Position numbers and translations under genes: made by a program | The notes under the pieces: model-generated | What the model saw: only the letters and a program-made list of their open reading frames with translations | Told to the model about the DNA's origin: nothing | Database searches by the model: none | NCBI RefSeq assembly: GCF_018122625.2 | Contig: NZ_JAGQFT020000010.1 | Span: 1-64,000 of the forward strand | From: Coralloluteibacterium stylophorae | GTDB lineage: Bacteria; Pseudomonadota; Gammaproteobacteria; Xanthomonadales; Xanthomonadaceae | Reading direction: 5' to 3' | Length of the DNA: 64,000 nucleotides | In this document: positions 30,217 to 38,844 of the stretch, piece by piece | Layout: the number at the start of each line of letters is the position of its first letter | Position numbering within the stretch: the stretch's first letter is position 1

Positions 30217-31077
30217 ATGGACACGACGACTTCCCCCGCCACAAACGCACTGCAACCACTACAGCAAGACGTTCAGCGCTTGCTGGGCAGATGCCTGTTG
30301 CGCCTTCAACAATACGAGCGCCTCATGAAAGCCATCGTGGCCCACCACGAGATTTCAGGCCCGGCGCATTCGCTGGAGGCCATTCGCGCAGCGCGGATTG
30401 AAGATGCCGCGACCAAGACCCTGGGCACGTTGGTCGGACAACTGTTTGGTTCGTATGTCGTCACCGATGGAAATGGCGGCGAGGAACGCGACGACGATCT
30501 TCCCGGCGACGTGATTTCCTTTCGCACGCGCGTGCAACTGAGCCTGTCTGCGCAGGACTACGCCAACACCCAGGCCGACCTCAAAGACCTGGTATCGCTG
30601 CGCAACACCCTGGTGCACCACTTCATCGATCAGCACGATCTATGGACCGTGGACGGGTGCCGCGTTGCACAGGACGAACTCGGTTCCGCCTACACGCGCA
30701 TCGATCAACACTTCGAGCAGCTGCGCGGCTGGGCCGAGCACATGGATCAGGCGCGGCGCCTGGCAGCGGAGTTCGTCCAGTCGGATGTGTTCCACGACCT
30801 GGTGGTCAATGGCATCGCGCCGGACGGCACGGTGGACTGGCCGGCCGCCGGCATCGTCCGCGCGCTGCGCGAGGCCGCCGCGCAGTTGGCCGTCGAGGGC
30901 TGGACACCCATCGCCGCCGCTGGCCGCTGGATCGCGGACCGGCATCCCGAGCAACTTCCAGCCAAGTACGGCTGCAGCAGTTGGCGGCAGGTGGTGCACG
31001 AGTGCCGCCTGTTCGAGCTTCGCTACCGTGAGGTGGAGGGGCAACGGGCCGCTTGGTACAGACCTCGCGAGGCGTAG
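30217..31077 (+). CDS. HEPN-like and OST-HTH/LOTUS domain protein
   Basis: This 286-aa protein ends with an OST-HTH/LOTUS domain at about 205-280 (LREAAAQLAVEGWTPIAAAGR, LPAKYGCSSWRQVVHECRLFELR), a fold that binds RNA. The helical N-terminal part contains SLRNTLVHHF with Arg129-Asn130 and His134, matching the R-N-x3-H motif of HEPN ribonucleases. An alternative start at 30154 exists. No Shine-Dalgarno decides between them. It might target phage or host RNA. This is inferred only. Confidence 0.65.
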   Translation: MDTTTSPATNALQPLQQDVQRLLGRCLLRLQQYERLMKAIVAHHEISGPAHSLEAIRAARIEDAATKTLGTLVGQLFGSYVVTDGNGGEERDDDLPGDVISFRTRVQLSLSAQDYANTQADLKDLVSLRNTLVHHFIDQHDLWTVDGCRVAQDELGSAYTRIDQHFEQLRGWAEHMDQARRLAAEFVQSDVFHDLVVNGIAPDGTVDWPAAGIVRALREAAAQLAVEGWTPIAAAGRWIADRHPEQLPAKYGCSSWRQVVHECRLFELRYREVEGQRAAWYRPREA

Positions 31078-31127
31078 CCCCGCAACGCGGTCTCACCTCC
31101 GCGCGAGCCGCGAACAAGTCCGCCGAG

Positions 31128-31144
31128 CTATCCCCAGGGGATAG
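31128..31144. repeat. 17-bp palindrome, copy 2
   Basis: Identical to the copy at 30093, with one further matched base pair outside (GC). It is 121 bases before the PFL_4669 gene. A separate perfect 9-bp inverted repeat AACAAACCG/CGGTTTGTT follows at 31170-31202, so this spacer is a compact regulatory region. Confidence 0.7.
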
Positions 31145-31265
31145 CCGGCACACACAGCCTTCCGTGCAGAACAAACCGGGCGCGCATGGGCTGCGGTTTG
31201 TTGACTGACAGCCTTCCGGCCGATGCCGATGCTGGCGACTCGCCCCTTCACCGCGAGTCGCTCCC

Positions 31266-32054
31266 ATGGCCAACGAACGCACAGAACCCCTGCAACTGAA
31301 TCTCGGATCGCTGCGCAGCGCGATGTCGCTGACGCTGCACACGCACCACGCTTCGCGCATCTGGCACGGCCGCGCGCCGACCGAGGGGCGCCCCGGCATC
31401 ATCGGACTCAACGGCTATATCGGCGCCATGAACAAGATGAAGCGCGGCGCCGAGCAGGACGACCCGTACTCGGACTGGTGGATGTTGCGGATCGAGGACA
31501 AGCTCGCCGACACCAGGACCCGTCTGCAGACCCTGCGCGAACAGGTGGATCAGGCCTTGGCCGACGTGCCAGCGGCGCTGTCGCTGGGCGAGAACATGAA
31601 CGTGCAGCCGGTGAAGCTGCCGCTGTTCGTCAATGCTCAGCTCGGTTTCATGGCGGTGTACCTGCTGGCCGACTACGACGACCTGGCACGCAAACTCATC
31701 CTGGCGCACCACACGGCGCTGATCGACCGCAGCACCTTGGAGCGCTGGCTCAATGATGGCGCGCACGCGCTGCGCAGCCTGTTCTCGCTGGCCCAGCAGT
31801 ACCGCTACTCGGGCACGACGCGCGACGACTTCGCGGCGAAGAACGCCGCGGCGCGAGCGGCGCTGGAGAAGTTCGGCGAGCTGCCGCAGGACGTGCTGGA
31901 AGGCACGCGCCGCTCGCGCTTCGCGCCACCGATCGCGCGGCGGACGACCAAGCCCGGCACGCCGCCTGCTGCGCCCGCCATCGAGCCCGATGCGCCGGCT
32001 CACACGGATGGCGCAGCCGATGGTGCGGCGGGCGATGAGGGTACTGACGCATGA
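31266..32054 (+). CDS. PFL_4669-family ICE protein (TIGR03761)
   Basis: This 262-aa protein has the family blocks SAMSLTLHTHHASRIWHGR, PGIIGLNGYIGAMNKMKRGAEQDDPYSDWWMLRIEDKL and FVNAQLGFMAVYLLADYDDLARKLILAHHTALI. The C-terminal ~45 residues are Pro/Ala-rich and variable. Function is unknown but the gene is a marker of this ICE class. It is coupled to the DUF3158 gene by ATGA and reads from the palindrome-containing promoter region. Confidence 0.88.
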   Translation: MANERTEPLQLNLGSLRSAMSLTLHTHHASRIWHGRAPTEGRPGIIGLNGYIGAMNKMKRGAEQDDPYSDWWMLRIEDKLADTRTRLQTLREQVDQALADVPAALSLGENMNVQPVKLPLFVNAQLGFMAVYLLADYDDLARKLILAHHTALIDRSTLERWLNDGAHALRSLFSLAQQYRYSGTTRDDFAAKNAAARAALEKFGELPQDVLEGTRRSRFAPPIARRTTKPGTPPAAPAIEPDAPAHTDGAADGAAGDEGTDA

Positions 32055-32599
32055 CGGCATCGCCCCCCATCAGCCACTCCACGCGCTTCGTGGCGCTGGA
32101 ACAGGCGGACTTCCAGCGGCTGGAACACGCAGGCTACCTAAAAGGCCTTTTACAGCCTTTTAAGGGTAAGGGGAGTCTGGAGACCTGGGCCAGCCAGTGC
32201 GCGGCGCTGCGCGACGACGTGATTGGCCTGGCGCAGCGGCGCGTGCTGCCCCAGGCGCGCGCCTACCCCTTCAGCCTGCTCCACGTGCAACTGGCCCAGC
32301 AGGCCACTGGCGCAGGGACGACCTTCCTGCGCTGGCGCAACCTCGACCGTTCCTCCATGGGCGTGGCGTTGTGGGAGGCCCTGCTGGCCAACCCCGCGAC
32401 GCCGGCCTCGCTGATCGACGAGCTGTACGCGATGGAACTGCAGCGCATCGTGCTGAACATGCAGATCAGCCTGACCCACAGCATCGCTCGCCAAGCCCTG
32501 GAATGCGCCAGCAAGGCCGCCCAGGCCGAAGCGGCTTACCTGCGACGTGTCCACGGGCATACCGCGGCCGTTCCACCCACCACCAAGGAGTCACCATGA
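32051..32599 (+). CDS. DUF3158 protein (possible InrR)
   Basis: This 182-aa protein starts TASPPISHSTRFVALEQADFQRLEHAGYLKGLLQPFKGKGSLETWA and includes YPFSLLHVQLAQQATGAGTTFLRWRN, matching DUF3158. In ICEclc the gene directly upstream of ssb is inrR, a regulator needed for full integrase expression and similar in size, so this may be its counterpart. Near the N-terminus the codons for YLKGLLQPF form AAAAGGCCTTTT, an AT-rich palindrome. It overlaps both neighbours by ATGA. Confidence 0.75.
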   Translation: MTASPPISHSTRFVALEQADFQRLEHAGYLKGLLQPFKGKGSLETWASQCAALRDDVIGLAQRRVLPQARAYPFSLLHVQLAQQATGAGTTFLRWRNLDRSSMGVALWEALLANPATPASLIDELYAMELQRIVLNMQISLTHSIARQALECASKAAQAEAAYLRRVHGHTAAVPPTTKESP

Positions 32600-32979
32600 G
32601 CACGCACTTCGTCGGCGAGGGCAACATCGGTTCTGCGCCGGACTACCGCGAATTCCCGAACGGCAACGACGAGCCGCGCCGGCTGCTTCGCCTGAACGTC
32701 TATTTCGACAACCCGATCCCGAAGAAGGACGGCGAGTACGAAGATCGCGGCGGCTTCTGGGCGCCGGTGGAGCTGTGGCACCGCGACGCCGATCACTGGA
32801 AGACGCTGTATCAGAAGGGTATGCGGGTGCTGGTCGAGGGCCGCACCGTGCGCGACGAATGGGAGGACGCCGACGAGAACGAGCGCGTCACGTTCAAGGT
32901 CGAGGCCCGGCGCGTGGGCATCCTGCCGTACCGCATCGAGTCGGTGGCGCTCAGCGCCAAGCCGGCCGGCGGACAGTAG
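32596..32979 (+). CDS. ssb: ICE single-stranded DNA-binding protein
   Basis: This 127-aa OB-fold protein is a compact SSB of the ICE type (STHFVGEGNIGSAPDYREF, RLLRLNVYFDNPIPKK, GFWAPVELWHRDADHWKTLYQKGMRVLVEGR). It lacks the acidic C-terminal tip of chromosomal SSB. It protects ssDNA during conjugative transfer and replication. AAGGAG lies 7 bases before the ATG. It is coupled to DUF3158. Confidence 0.93.
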   Translation: MSTHFVGEGNIGSAPDYREFPNGNDEPRRLLRLNVYFDNPIPKKDGEYEDRGGFWAPVELWHRDADHWKTLYQKGMRVLVEGRTVRDEWEDADENERVTFKVEARRVGILPYRIESVALSAKPAGGQ

Positions 32980-33046
32980 TTCGCCCATCGCCGCTCCCCC
33001 GAGGGCGGCTGTAGCAACCGTCATACGCCCGCGATGCACCAGCGAG

Positions 33047-33063
33047 CTATCCCCAGGGGATAG
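33047..33063. repeat. 17-bp palindrome, copy 3
   Basis: Same sequence as at 30093 and 31128. Here the symmetry extends three more base pairs on each side (GAG..CTC), making the most perfect copy. It lies 210 bases upstream of topB. Confidence 0.7.
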
Positions 33064-33273
33064 CTCCAAGGTCGTCCACAGAGTTCCAGCCGCCCTCCCG
33101 TAACGACGCTTTTGCTGTGCCAGCTCCTGCGGTCTATGCGCACCGCTGCGGCAACGGACCGCCTGCCGATCACAAAGCGGTGTCTGCGCCAATCGGCTTC
33201 CTTGCTGCCGGCATCTCCTGGCCCCGCCAAGCTGACGCCCATCCGATGAACCGCACATTTCCAAGGAGGCTTC

Positions 33274-35289
33274 ATGCGCGTGTTCCTGTGCGAGAAGCCG
33301 TCCCAGGGCAAGGACATCGCCCGTGTGCTGGGTGCCGGTCAACGCGGCAACGGCTGCTACAGCGGCGCGGGTGTCGTCGTGACCTGGTGCATCGGTCATC
33401 TGGTGGAGGCGGTTCCGCCCGAAGGCTACGGCGAACAATACAAGCGCTGGGCCATCGAGCAACTGCCCATTCTTCCTGAGCGTTGGCGTGTCGAGCCCAA
33501 GGCGGCGACCGCGGCGCAATTCAAGGTCGTGCAGCAGCTCGTCGCCAAGGCGGGCGAGCTGGTGATAGCGACCGACTCCGACCGCGAGGGCGAGATGATC
33601 GCCCGCGAGATCATCGACCTGTGCGGCTACCACGGGCCGATTCAGCGCCTGTGGCTGTCGGCGCTCAACGATGCGTCGATCCGCAAGGCGCTGGGTGCGC
33701 TCAAGCCGTCCGCCGAGACGCTGCCGCTGTACTACTCGGCCCTGGCCCGCTCGCGTGCCGACTGGCTGATCGGCATGAACCTGAGCCGGCTGTTTACGCT
33801 TCTAGGTCGGCAGGCCGGCTACACCGGCGTGCTGTCGGTGGGGCGCGTGCAGACGCCGACGCTGAAGTTGGTGGTGGATCGTGATCGCGAGATCGCGCGC
33901 TTCGTCTCTGTGCCGTATTGGGCCGTGGACGTGCTGCTATCCCATGCCGGCCGGTCCTTCACCGCGAGCTGGATACCGCCCGAAGGCAGCACCGATGCAG
34001 CGGGTCGCTGCCTTCAGCAGCCGGTGGCGCAGCAGGCTGCGGATTGCATTCGCGCCGCACGCGATGCGCAGGTCGTGTCGGTGGACACCGAGCGCGTGCG
34101 CGAGGCACCGCCGCTGCCGTTCGACCTGGGCACGCTGCAGGAGGTGTGCTCCAAGCAGTTGGGCCTCGACGTGCAGGAGACGCTGGACATCGCGCAGGCG
34201 CTGTACGAGACGCACAAGGCGACGACCTATCCGCGCAGCGACTCGGGATACCTGCCCGAAAGCATGCTCGCGGAAGTGCCGGCGGTGCTCGATGCACTGC
34301 TCGCCACCGATCCCAGCCTGCGGCCCTTGATCGGCCAGCTCGACCGCAACCAGCGTTCGCGCGCCTGGAACGACGGCAAGGTGACGGCTCACCACGGCAT
34401 CATCCCGACGCTGGAGCCCGCCAACCTGTCGGCCATGAACGAGAAGGAACTGGCCGTCTACCGGCTGATCCGCGCCCATTACCTCGCGCAGTTCCTCCCG
34501 CACCATGAGTTCGACCGGACGGTGGCGCAGTTCTCGTGCGGCAGTCAGTCGCTGGCGGCCGTGGGCAAGCAGATCGCCGTCACCGGCTGGCGCGAGGTGC
34601 TGGCGACGCCGGGGCCGGACGATGCCGATGGCGAGGATGCGCAGCGCAGCCAGGTGCTGCCGGCGCTGCATGCGGGCCTGTCCTGCCCGGTCGGGAAGGT
34701 GGATCTCAAGGCGCTGAAGACGCTGCCGCCCAAGCCCTACACGCAGGGCGAGCTGATCAAGGCCATGAAGACCGTCGCCAAGTTCGTGACCGACCCGCGG
34801 CTGAAACAGAAGCTGCGAGATACCACCGGCATCGGCACCGAGGCGACACGCGCCAACATCATCAACGGTCTGATCGGTCGCGGCTACCTGGTCAAGAAAG
34901 GCCGCGCCGTCCGCGCTTCCGACGCGGCATTCACGCTCATCGACGCGGTGCCCTCGGCCATCGCCGACCCCGGCACCACGGCGGTGTGGGAGCAGGCGCT
35001 CGACATGATCGAGGCCGGCCAGATGGCGTTGGACACCTTCATCGAGAAGCAGTCCGTGTGGGTCGGTCAGCTCGTGCAGCAGTACCGCGGCGCGACGCTC
35101 TCGCTCAAGCTGCCGCCGACGCCGGCCTGCCCACAGTGCGGCGCACCGATGCAGCAGCGCACGGGCAAGAGCGGCGCGTTCTGGTCCTGCTCGCGCTACC
35201 CGGACTGCAAGGGCACGTTGCCGATCGAGTCCCCGACGGGCCGGCGCAGCGCACCGCGCAAGCGGCGCGCTGCCTCCAAGGCGTCCTGA
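33274..35289 (+). CDS. topB: DNA topoisomerase III, ICE-encoded
   Basis: This 671-aa type IA topoisomerase starts with the Toprim domain (MRVFLCEKPSQGKDIARVLG, ATDSDREGEMIARE). The catalytic tyrosine is Tyr319 in KATTYPRSDSGYLP. A C-terminal zinc ribbon has Cys619, Cys622, Cys639 and Cys645, and the tail is basic. It decatenates DNA and is a constant gene of this ICE class. AAGGAGG lies 3-9 bases before the ATG. The gene probably has its own promoter in the spacer behind ssb. Confidence 0.96.
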   Translation: MRVFLCEKPSQGKDIARVLGAGQRGNGCYSGAGVVVTWCIGHLVEAVPPEGYGEQYKRWAIEQLPILPERWRVEPKAATAAQFKVVQQLVAKAGELVIATDSDREGEMIAREIIDLCGYHGPIQRLWLSALNDASIRKALGALKPSAETLPLYYSALARSRADWLIGMNLSRLFTLLGRQAGYTGVLSVGRVQTPTLKLVVDRDREIARFVSVPYWAVDVLLSHAGRSFTASWIPPEGSTDAAGRCLQQPVAQQAADCIRAARDAQVVSVDTERVREAPPLPFDLGTLQEVCSKQLGLDVQETLDIAQALYETHKATTYPRSDSGYLPESMLAEVPAVLDALLATDPSLRPLIGQLDRNQRSRAWNDGKVTAHHGIIPTLEPANLSAMNEKELAVYRLIRAHYLAQFLPHHEFDRTVAQFSCGSQSLAAVGKQIAVTGWREVLATPGPDDADGEDAQRSQVLPALHAGLSCPVGKVDLKALKTLPPKPYTQGELIKAMKTVAKFVTDPRLKQKLRDTTGIGTEATRANIINGLIGRGYLVKKGRAVRASDAAFTLIDAVPSAIADPGTTAVWEQALDMIEAGQMALDTFIEKQSVWVGQLVQQYRGATLSLKLPPTPACPQCGAPMQQRTGKSGAFWSCSRYPDCKGTLPIESPTGRRSAPRKRRAASKAS

Positions 35290-36068
35290 TCCTCGCTTCC
35301 CCCTGCCGCGCCGGCCACTTCACTGGCGGCGAGGCAAACGTCCCGCACCGCGCGGGACTCCAAAGCGCGCGTCTCCTTCTGCAACGGTGTGCGCGCCCCG
35401 TCTGCCCGCCATCGGGCGACGGGGCGAGAAGGTCATTGCTCCACGAATCGCGCCCGCCGCCATTCCCTTGATCGGTGTGCCTTGCCTCGGTCATGAGGGG
35501 CTTCCTGACGCCTTGCCGCCGCGCGAGCCGTGAGGAGGCCCCTTGGGCCGAGGGTATTCCGTGCCGGTGCCCGCCGGCGGAACAACGGGCTCCCTTTGTG
35601 TGTGGATGCACGCCAGAGGTTTCCGGCCCCAGCCACGAAACGGGCCGGGTGCGATTGCTGACGCAGCGAACGGCTTTGACGACGGCCCGCGCTGACGCAG
35701 CCCACAGGTGGTTTTCCTTCCTCTCCAGCCGAAGGCCCGCGTGGCCTTCGGCGCCCTGGTCCTTGCCTTGTCCCGTGACGCGGGCCTGCCCTAAAGCGGA
35801 CCGTCCGCGATTCGGTTTTCCCTGCGACGGCAGCCATGCTTCGCGCCCATCCTCACGCCATGCGTTGCTGACAGTCGTCAGCGGCATGCCCTGGCAGTCC
35901 CGGTCTTCAAGACTGCAACGCGGTTCGCCGCGTTGACCGATCCAGTCCGCTTCGCATCGCCCACCGCGGACGCTCGCCGGCCTGGCGACGATGCACTTTT
36001 CTCAACCACCCGAGGGGAACTCCATCCTCTACGGGATGCGTGCTCCTCGACCCACCAAGGAGCACGGC
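35290..36068. other. 779-base non-coding region after topB
   Basis: No believable gene is seen on either strand. The long minus-strand open frame here is Arg/Gly-rich, with no Shine-Dalgarno and no domain. The region holds several short inverted repeats (for example CCCGCACCGCGCGGGA around 35342) and ends with the first copy of a structured repeat. It could contain an origin of transfer or a non-coding RNA, but nothing decides this. Confidence 0.5.
35860..35940 (+). ncRNA. structured intergenic repeat, copy 1
   Basis: The first of three similar ~80-base elements. Hairpins are GCTGAC-AGTC-GTCAGC, TGCC-CT-GGCA, GTCTT-C-AAGAC and AACGCGG-TTCG-CCGCGTT (UUCG tetraloop). It ends 128 bases before the gene at 36069. 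Stems are kept between copies with at least one compensating change, which suggests an RNA structure. Confidence 0.5.
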
Positions 36069-36305
36069 ATGTCTGAACCTTCCGCATCTTCCTCTGCAAC
36101 CGCAGTACGCAGTGGTGCGCTGGCGCTGGCCTGGACCGGCAAGCGTCTGCCGCTACAGGTGCTGCGCAGCGCGGCCGGCCACTACATCGGCACGCAAGAC
36201 GACGAAGGCCCGGTATCGCGGGAGTCCGTCGAGTATTTCCCGACCCACCTCGCAGCACAGCGTGCCCTGGATACCCATGCCTGGACACAGCGCGCTCACC
36301 CCTGA
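36069..36305 (+). CDS. small ICE hypothetical protein
   Basis: This 78-aa protein contains GALALAWTGKRLPLQVLRSAAGHYIGTQDDEGPVSRESVEYF, with a basic N-terminal half and no TM segment. An AAGGAG lies 5 bases before the ATG. It is the first gene after the structured repeat at 35860 and is followed by another small ICE gene 25 bases on. No function is known. Confidence 0.65.
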   Translation: MSEPSASSSATAVRSGALALAWTGKRLPLQVLRSAAGHYIGTQDDEGPVSRESVEYFPTHLAAQRALDTHAWTQRAHP

Positions 36306-36330
36306 TTCCCACCCTTCAAGGAGTTCTCTC

Positions 36331-36723
36331 ATGAATCTGTCTTTACCCGAAGACGTGCTCGATCAGATGGCGCTGGAACAGGCGCACTTCGACGCTGCAC
36401 CGCAAGCCTTCTTCGAGGCCTGGAAGCGCGGCGCGCAGATCGCCGGCCACGAGTGGTTCGGCGACGGCACACGCGAAGGTCTGCAGCGTGCCACGACCAA
36501 GTGGGACCTGCGGCCCAACATGCTGATGCTCAACGACGCCCTGGGTGTGCTGAGCAGCGGTCAACGCATGTTCCTGTCCGCGATGGTGAGCTTCTACAAC
36601 TCCCGCGAGGGCGGCGCGATGCTCAAGCGTTGCGGCTTCGAGGGGTTGTCCGACTTCGGCGGCCTCGATCTGGAACGGCGCCAGGTCATCGCCGACCTCA
36701 CGCTGCACTACAACGGCTGGTGA
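36331..36723 (+). CDS. ICE hypothetical protein
   Basis: This 130-aa helical soluble protein has EQAHFDAAPQAFFEAWKRGAQIAGHEWFGDGTREGLQRATTKWD followed by MLMLNDALGVLSSGQRMFLSAMVSFYN and GLSDFGGLDLERRQVIADLTLHYNGW. AAGGAG lies 7 bases before the ATG. It is a conserved companion in this part of ICEs, with no known function. A terminator-like hairpin follows. Confidence 0.68.
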   Translation: MNLSLPEDVLDQMALEQAHFDAAPQAFFEAWKRGAQIAGHEWFGDGTREGLQRATTKWDLRPNMLMLNDALGVLSSGQRMFLSAMVSFYNSREGGAMLKRCGFEGLSDFGGLDLERRQVIADLTLHYNGW

Positions 36724-36763
36724 GCCGCGCCTGGCAACCCACCGTTCTTTCATCCCACCCCAC

Positions 36764-36808
36764 GAGGGACATGCGTCCCCGTTCGGGGCCATGTCCCTCC
36801 TTCTTTTC
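36764..36808 (+). terminator. hairpin with U-tract after 36331-36723 gene
   Basis: GAGGGACATG and CATGTCCCTC are perfect 10-bp arms that enclose an inner CCCC-GTTC-GGGG stem. CTTCTTTTC follows. It could terminate or attenuate read-through into the gene at 36974. Confidence 0.65.
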
Positions 36809-36973
36809 GCAGGAGCGGCCATGTCCCGAATCACCATCTTCCACTGACCTGCACCGCCCGCCACCAGGGCGGCCCGACGCCGCGGCCTGCTGACTGGCTG
36901 CCACTTCATCCACTCGCTGGGGTTCAATCCCCGGCAGGGGATTGCCTCGGCCATCCTCTGCTGGAGGAATCCT

Positions 36974-37690
36974 ATGTCCCATTTCAAAAACCCCTTCGTC
37001 CGCGGCTACGATGGCCTGTCCGTGCAACGGCTGCTGGCGATTTCCTACGACGACGACTGCCCGCTGAGCTATCTGCCGCTGCACATCTCGCAGTCGCACC
37101 TGCCGGACAGCCAGGTCGAGCGCCATGCCTGCGTCTTCTGCGACGACTTCGCGCTGATCACCGAGGGCCAGAACGTGCCGCCCGAGCTGGACGCGCAGTG
37201 CCCCAGCCACGGCATCGCCCGAAACCTCGTCTACGCCGTCATGGCCGAAGAAGCCGGCCAGCCGCTGCACGTCGGCGATACCTACTCCGAGGAAGCCGCG
37301 CGCGAGGTGGTACGCCGCCTGCGCTTCGAGACCGGGTTCTACAGCCGTGCCTGGGAAATCAGTTCGGCGCACATCACCGAGGAGGCCGGTCGCTTCCTCG
37401 CCGAACTGGCGGACATCGCCACGCCGAGCGGTTTTCTGTTCGTGGCCTTCCGCATTCCCTACAGCCCGGCGGTCGGCATGAAGCTGATCGCCACGCCCTG
37501 GACGGATGCGAACCTGCAGCATGTCGAGAGCATCACCGCCGAAGAGCTGCGGCAGGAGCACCGGGCCAAGGGCATGCCGGAGTCCCTCGTGGAAGTGTTG
37601 CACCTGGCTGCGCTCGCCGACGTGCGGCTGCTGATCTTCGATGCCGACGCGCCCGTGCTGGACGGACTGACGCTCTACGACGACGAGTAA
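36974..37690 (+). CDS. ICE hypothetical protein, Cys-containing
   Basis: This 238-aa protein starts SHFKNPFVRGYDGLSVQRLLAISYDDDCPLSYLPLHISQSHLP. It has a Cys/His pattern (RHACVFCDDFALI, DAQCPSHGIARNLVYAVMAEEAG) that could bind metal, and a mixed alpha/beta C-terminus. Upstream, a second hairpin CAATCCCC-GGC-AGGGGATTG (36926-36944) precedes the ATG and GGAGG. A strong terminator follows. No function is recognised. Confidence 0.65.
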   Translation: MSHFKNPFVRGYDGLSVQRLLAISYDDDCPLSYLPLHISQSHLPDSQVERHACVFCDDFALITEGQNVPPELDAQCPSHGIARNLVYAVMAEEAGQPLHVGDTYSEEAAREVVRRLRFETGFYSRAWEISSAHITEEAGRFLAELADIATPSGFLFVAFRIPYSPAVGMKLIATPWTDANLQHVESITAEELRQEHRAKGMPESLVEVLHLAALADVRLLIFDADAPVLDGLTLYDDE

Positions 37691-37704
37691 CCCGCAACCC
37701 ATTC

Positions 37705-37733
37705 GAGCCCCCACGTCGGGGCTCTTCTTTTTT
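37705..37733 (+). terminator. rho-independent terminator
   Basis: GAGCCCC-CACGTC-GGGGCTC followed by TTCTTTTTT. It is the clearest intrinsic terminator of the ICE core, so the 36 kb genes end here. Confidence 0.85.
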
Positions 37734-37804
37734 CGCGGAACGCGGTGCCGGCGCATTGCCGATTCCCGGCGGACGGCCGCCGCCATGTGTCGCACGCTGG
37801 CCGC

Positions 37805-37880
37805 ATGTTCGCTGGCGTTGCCGGCAGCATGCCCAGGCAGTCGAGACCTTCAAGACTGCGGCGCGGTTCGCCGTGCTGGT
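37805..37880 (+). ncRNA. structured intergenic repeat, copy 2
   Basis: Shares GCATGCCCAGGCAG and TTCAAGACTGCGGCGCGGTT with the other copies. The first stem is GCTGGC-GTT-GCCGGC, where an A-T pair of the other copies is replaced by G-C and one pair is a wobble. It ends 101 bases before the gene at 37982. Confidence 0.5.
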
Positions 37881-37981
37881 TGTTTCGTTCCCCGGGCGCA
37901 CTCGCGTCCATCCACCTCACCCTCAAGGGACGGACCTCCCTTGCGGGCGGGAGTCCCTTGGTTGCCACAAGGAGTCTCCCG

Positions 37982-38779
37982 ATGGATACCCAAGCCATCC
38001 GTGCACAGATGCCAACGCTGGTTGTCGGTCATGTGCCTACCAACGTCCGTTCGTTCAAGTTCAACATCTTCGACGGCCAGCCCAAGGTTTCGACGCTGGG
38101 CTTTCACATCGACCCGAAGCCTTTCGAGGGCAAGGTCATCGCCACCACCGACGAGGCCATCGTCGTCAAGACGGGACGAGCCGAGTTCGCGGTGCTCGAT
38201 CGCACGCTCGTGACCGAAGTGCCCGACGAGGGCGCCAAGGTGCAGGTCGAACCCTATGTCAGACGCCGCTTCGACGGTCAGCGGGCGGACACGCCCGAGG
38301 AGCAGACCGAGTTCACCGCCGACGGCCAGCCCTACACGGTGAAGCGGTTGGTGCTCGGGTCCGCACCGGCGAAGCTGCCGATTCCCAAGCCCCGCTGCCC
38401 CGAGCTGCAGGAACTGGTCGACCAACTGGAGCAGTTGCCCGCTCCCGACGGTTTCCGGCGCGTCACCCACATGCTGGTGGATGCCGGCGCGCGGGACATC
38501 ACCTGGGTCGATCCGCTGCCCGCCGACATCATCCGCACGCCGCCGGCCATCGGCTTCACCGTCGCCACGACGAAGTTCCAGGGTCGCGTCACCGTGCTGT
38601 ATGAGCGTGGCCTCGACCTCTACGCGGTGGAGCTGCGCCGCGACGGCGAGCTGGTCGAACGGGTCGATGAGGTGTTCTTCGACACCCTCGGCGAGACGCT
38701 GGAACGGCTGATCGACGACGGGAGTTGGCGGCGCATCCGCGTGCAGTGCCTGTCGTGTCGTAAGGCTATCCGGCACTGA
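37982..38779 (+). CDS. ICE hypothetical protein
   Basis: This 265-aa protein has a beta-rich N-terminal half (VRSFKFNIFDGQPKVSTLGFHIDPKPFEGKVIATTDEAIVVKT, FAVLDRTLVTEV) and a helical linker (CPELQELVDQLEQLPAPDGF). The C-terminal half (GFTVATTKFQGRVTVLYERGLDLYAVELRRDGE) ends in a CLSCRKAIRH Cys pair. AAGGAG precedes the ATG. It is conserved in ICEs of this class and uncharacterised. Confidence 0.68.
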   Translation: MDTQAIRAQMPTLVVGHVPTNVRSFKFNIFDGQPKVSTLGFHIDPKPFEGKVIATTDEAIVVKTGRAEFAVLDRTLVTEVPDEGAKVQVEPYVRRRFDGQRADTPEEQTEFTADGQPYTVKRLVLGSAPAKLPIPKPRCPELQELVDQLEQLPAPDGFRRVTHMLVDAGARDITWVDPLPADIIRTPPAIGFTVATTKFQGRVTVLYERGLDLYAVELRRDGELVERVDEVFFDTLGETLERLIDDGSWRRIRVQCLSCRKAIRH

Positions 38780-38790
38780 TCTCACAGCAG

Positions 38791-38822
38791 CTTCCCGCCC
38801 TCGCGGCGGGAAGCCTCTTTTC
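38791..38822 (+). terminator. hairpin terminator/attenuator before DUF3085
   Basis: CTTCCCGCC-CTCGC-GGCGGGAAG followed by CCTCTTTTC. It lies between two ICE genes only 65 bases apart, so it may attenuate rather than end transcription. Confidence 0.7.
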
Positions 38823-38844
38823 CTGCCCCCTGGAGATCACACCC

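Noticed and set aside
35105-35887. 260-codon minus-strand frame after topB
   Set aside because: It overlaps the topB zinc ribbon coding end, is Arg/Gly/Trp-rich, has no ribosome site and crosses the structured repeat.
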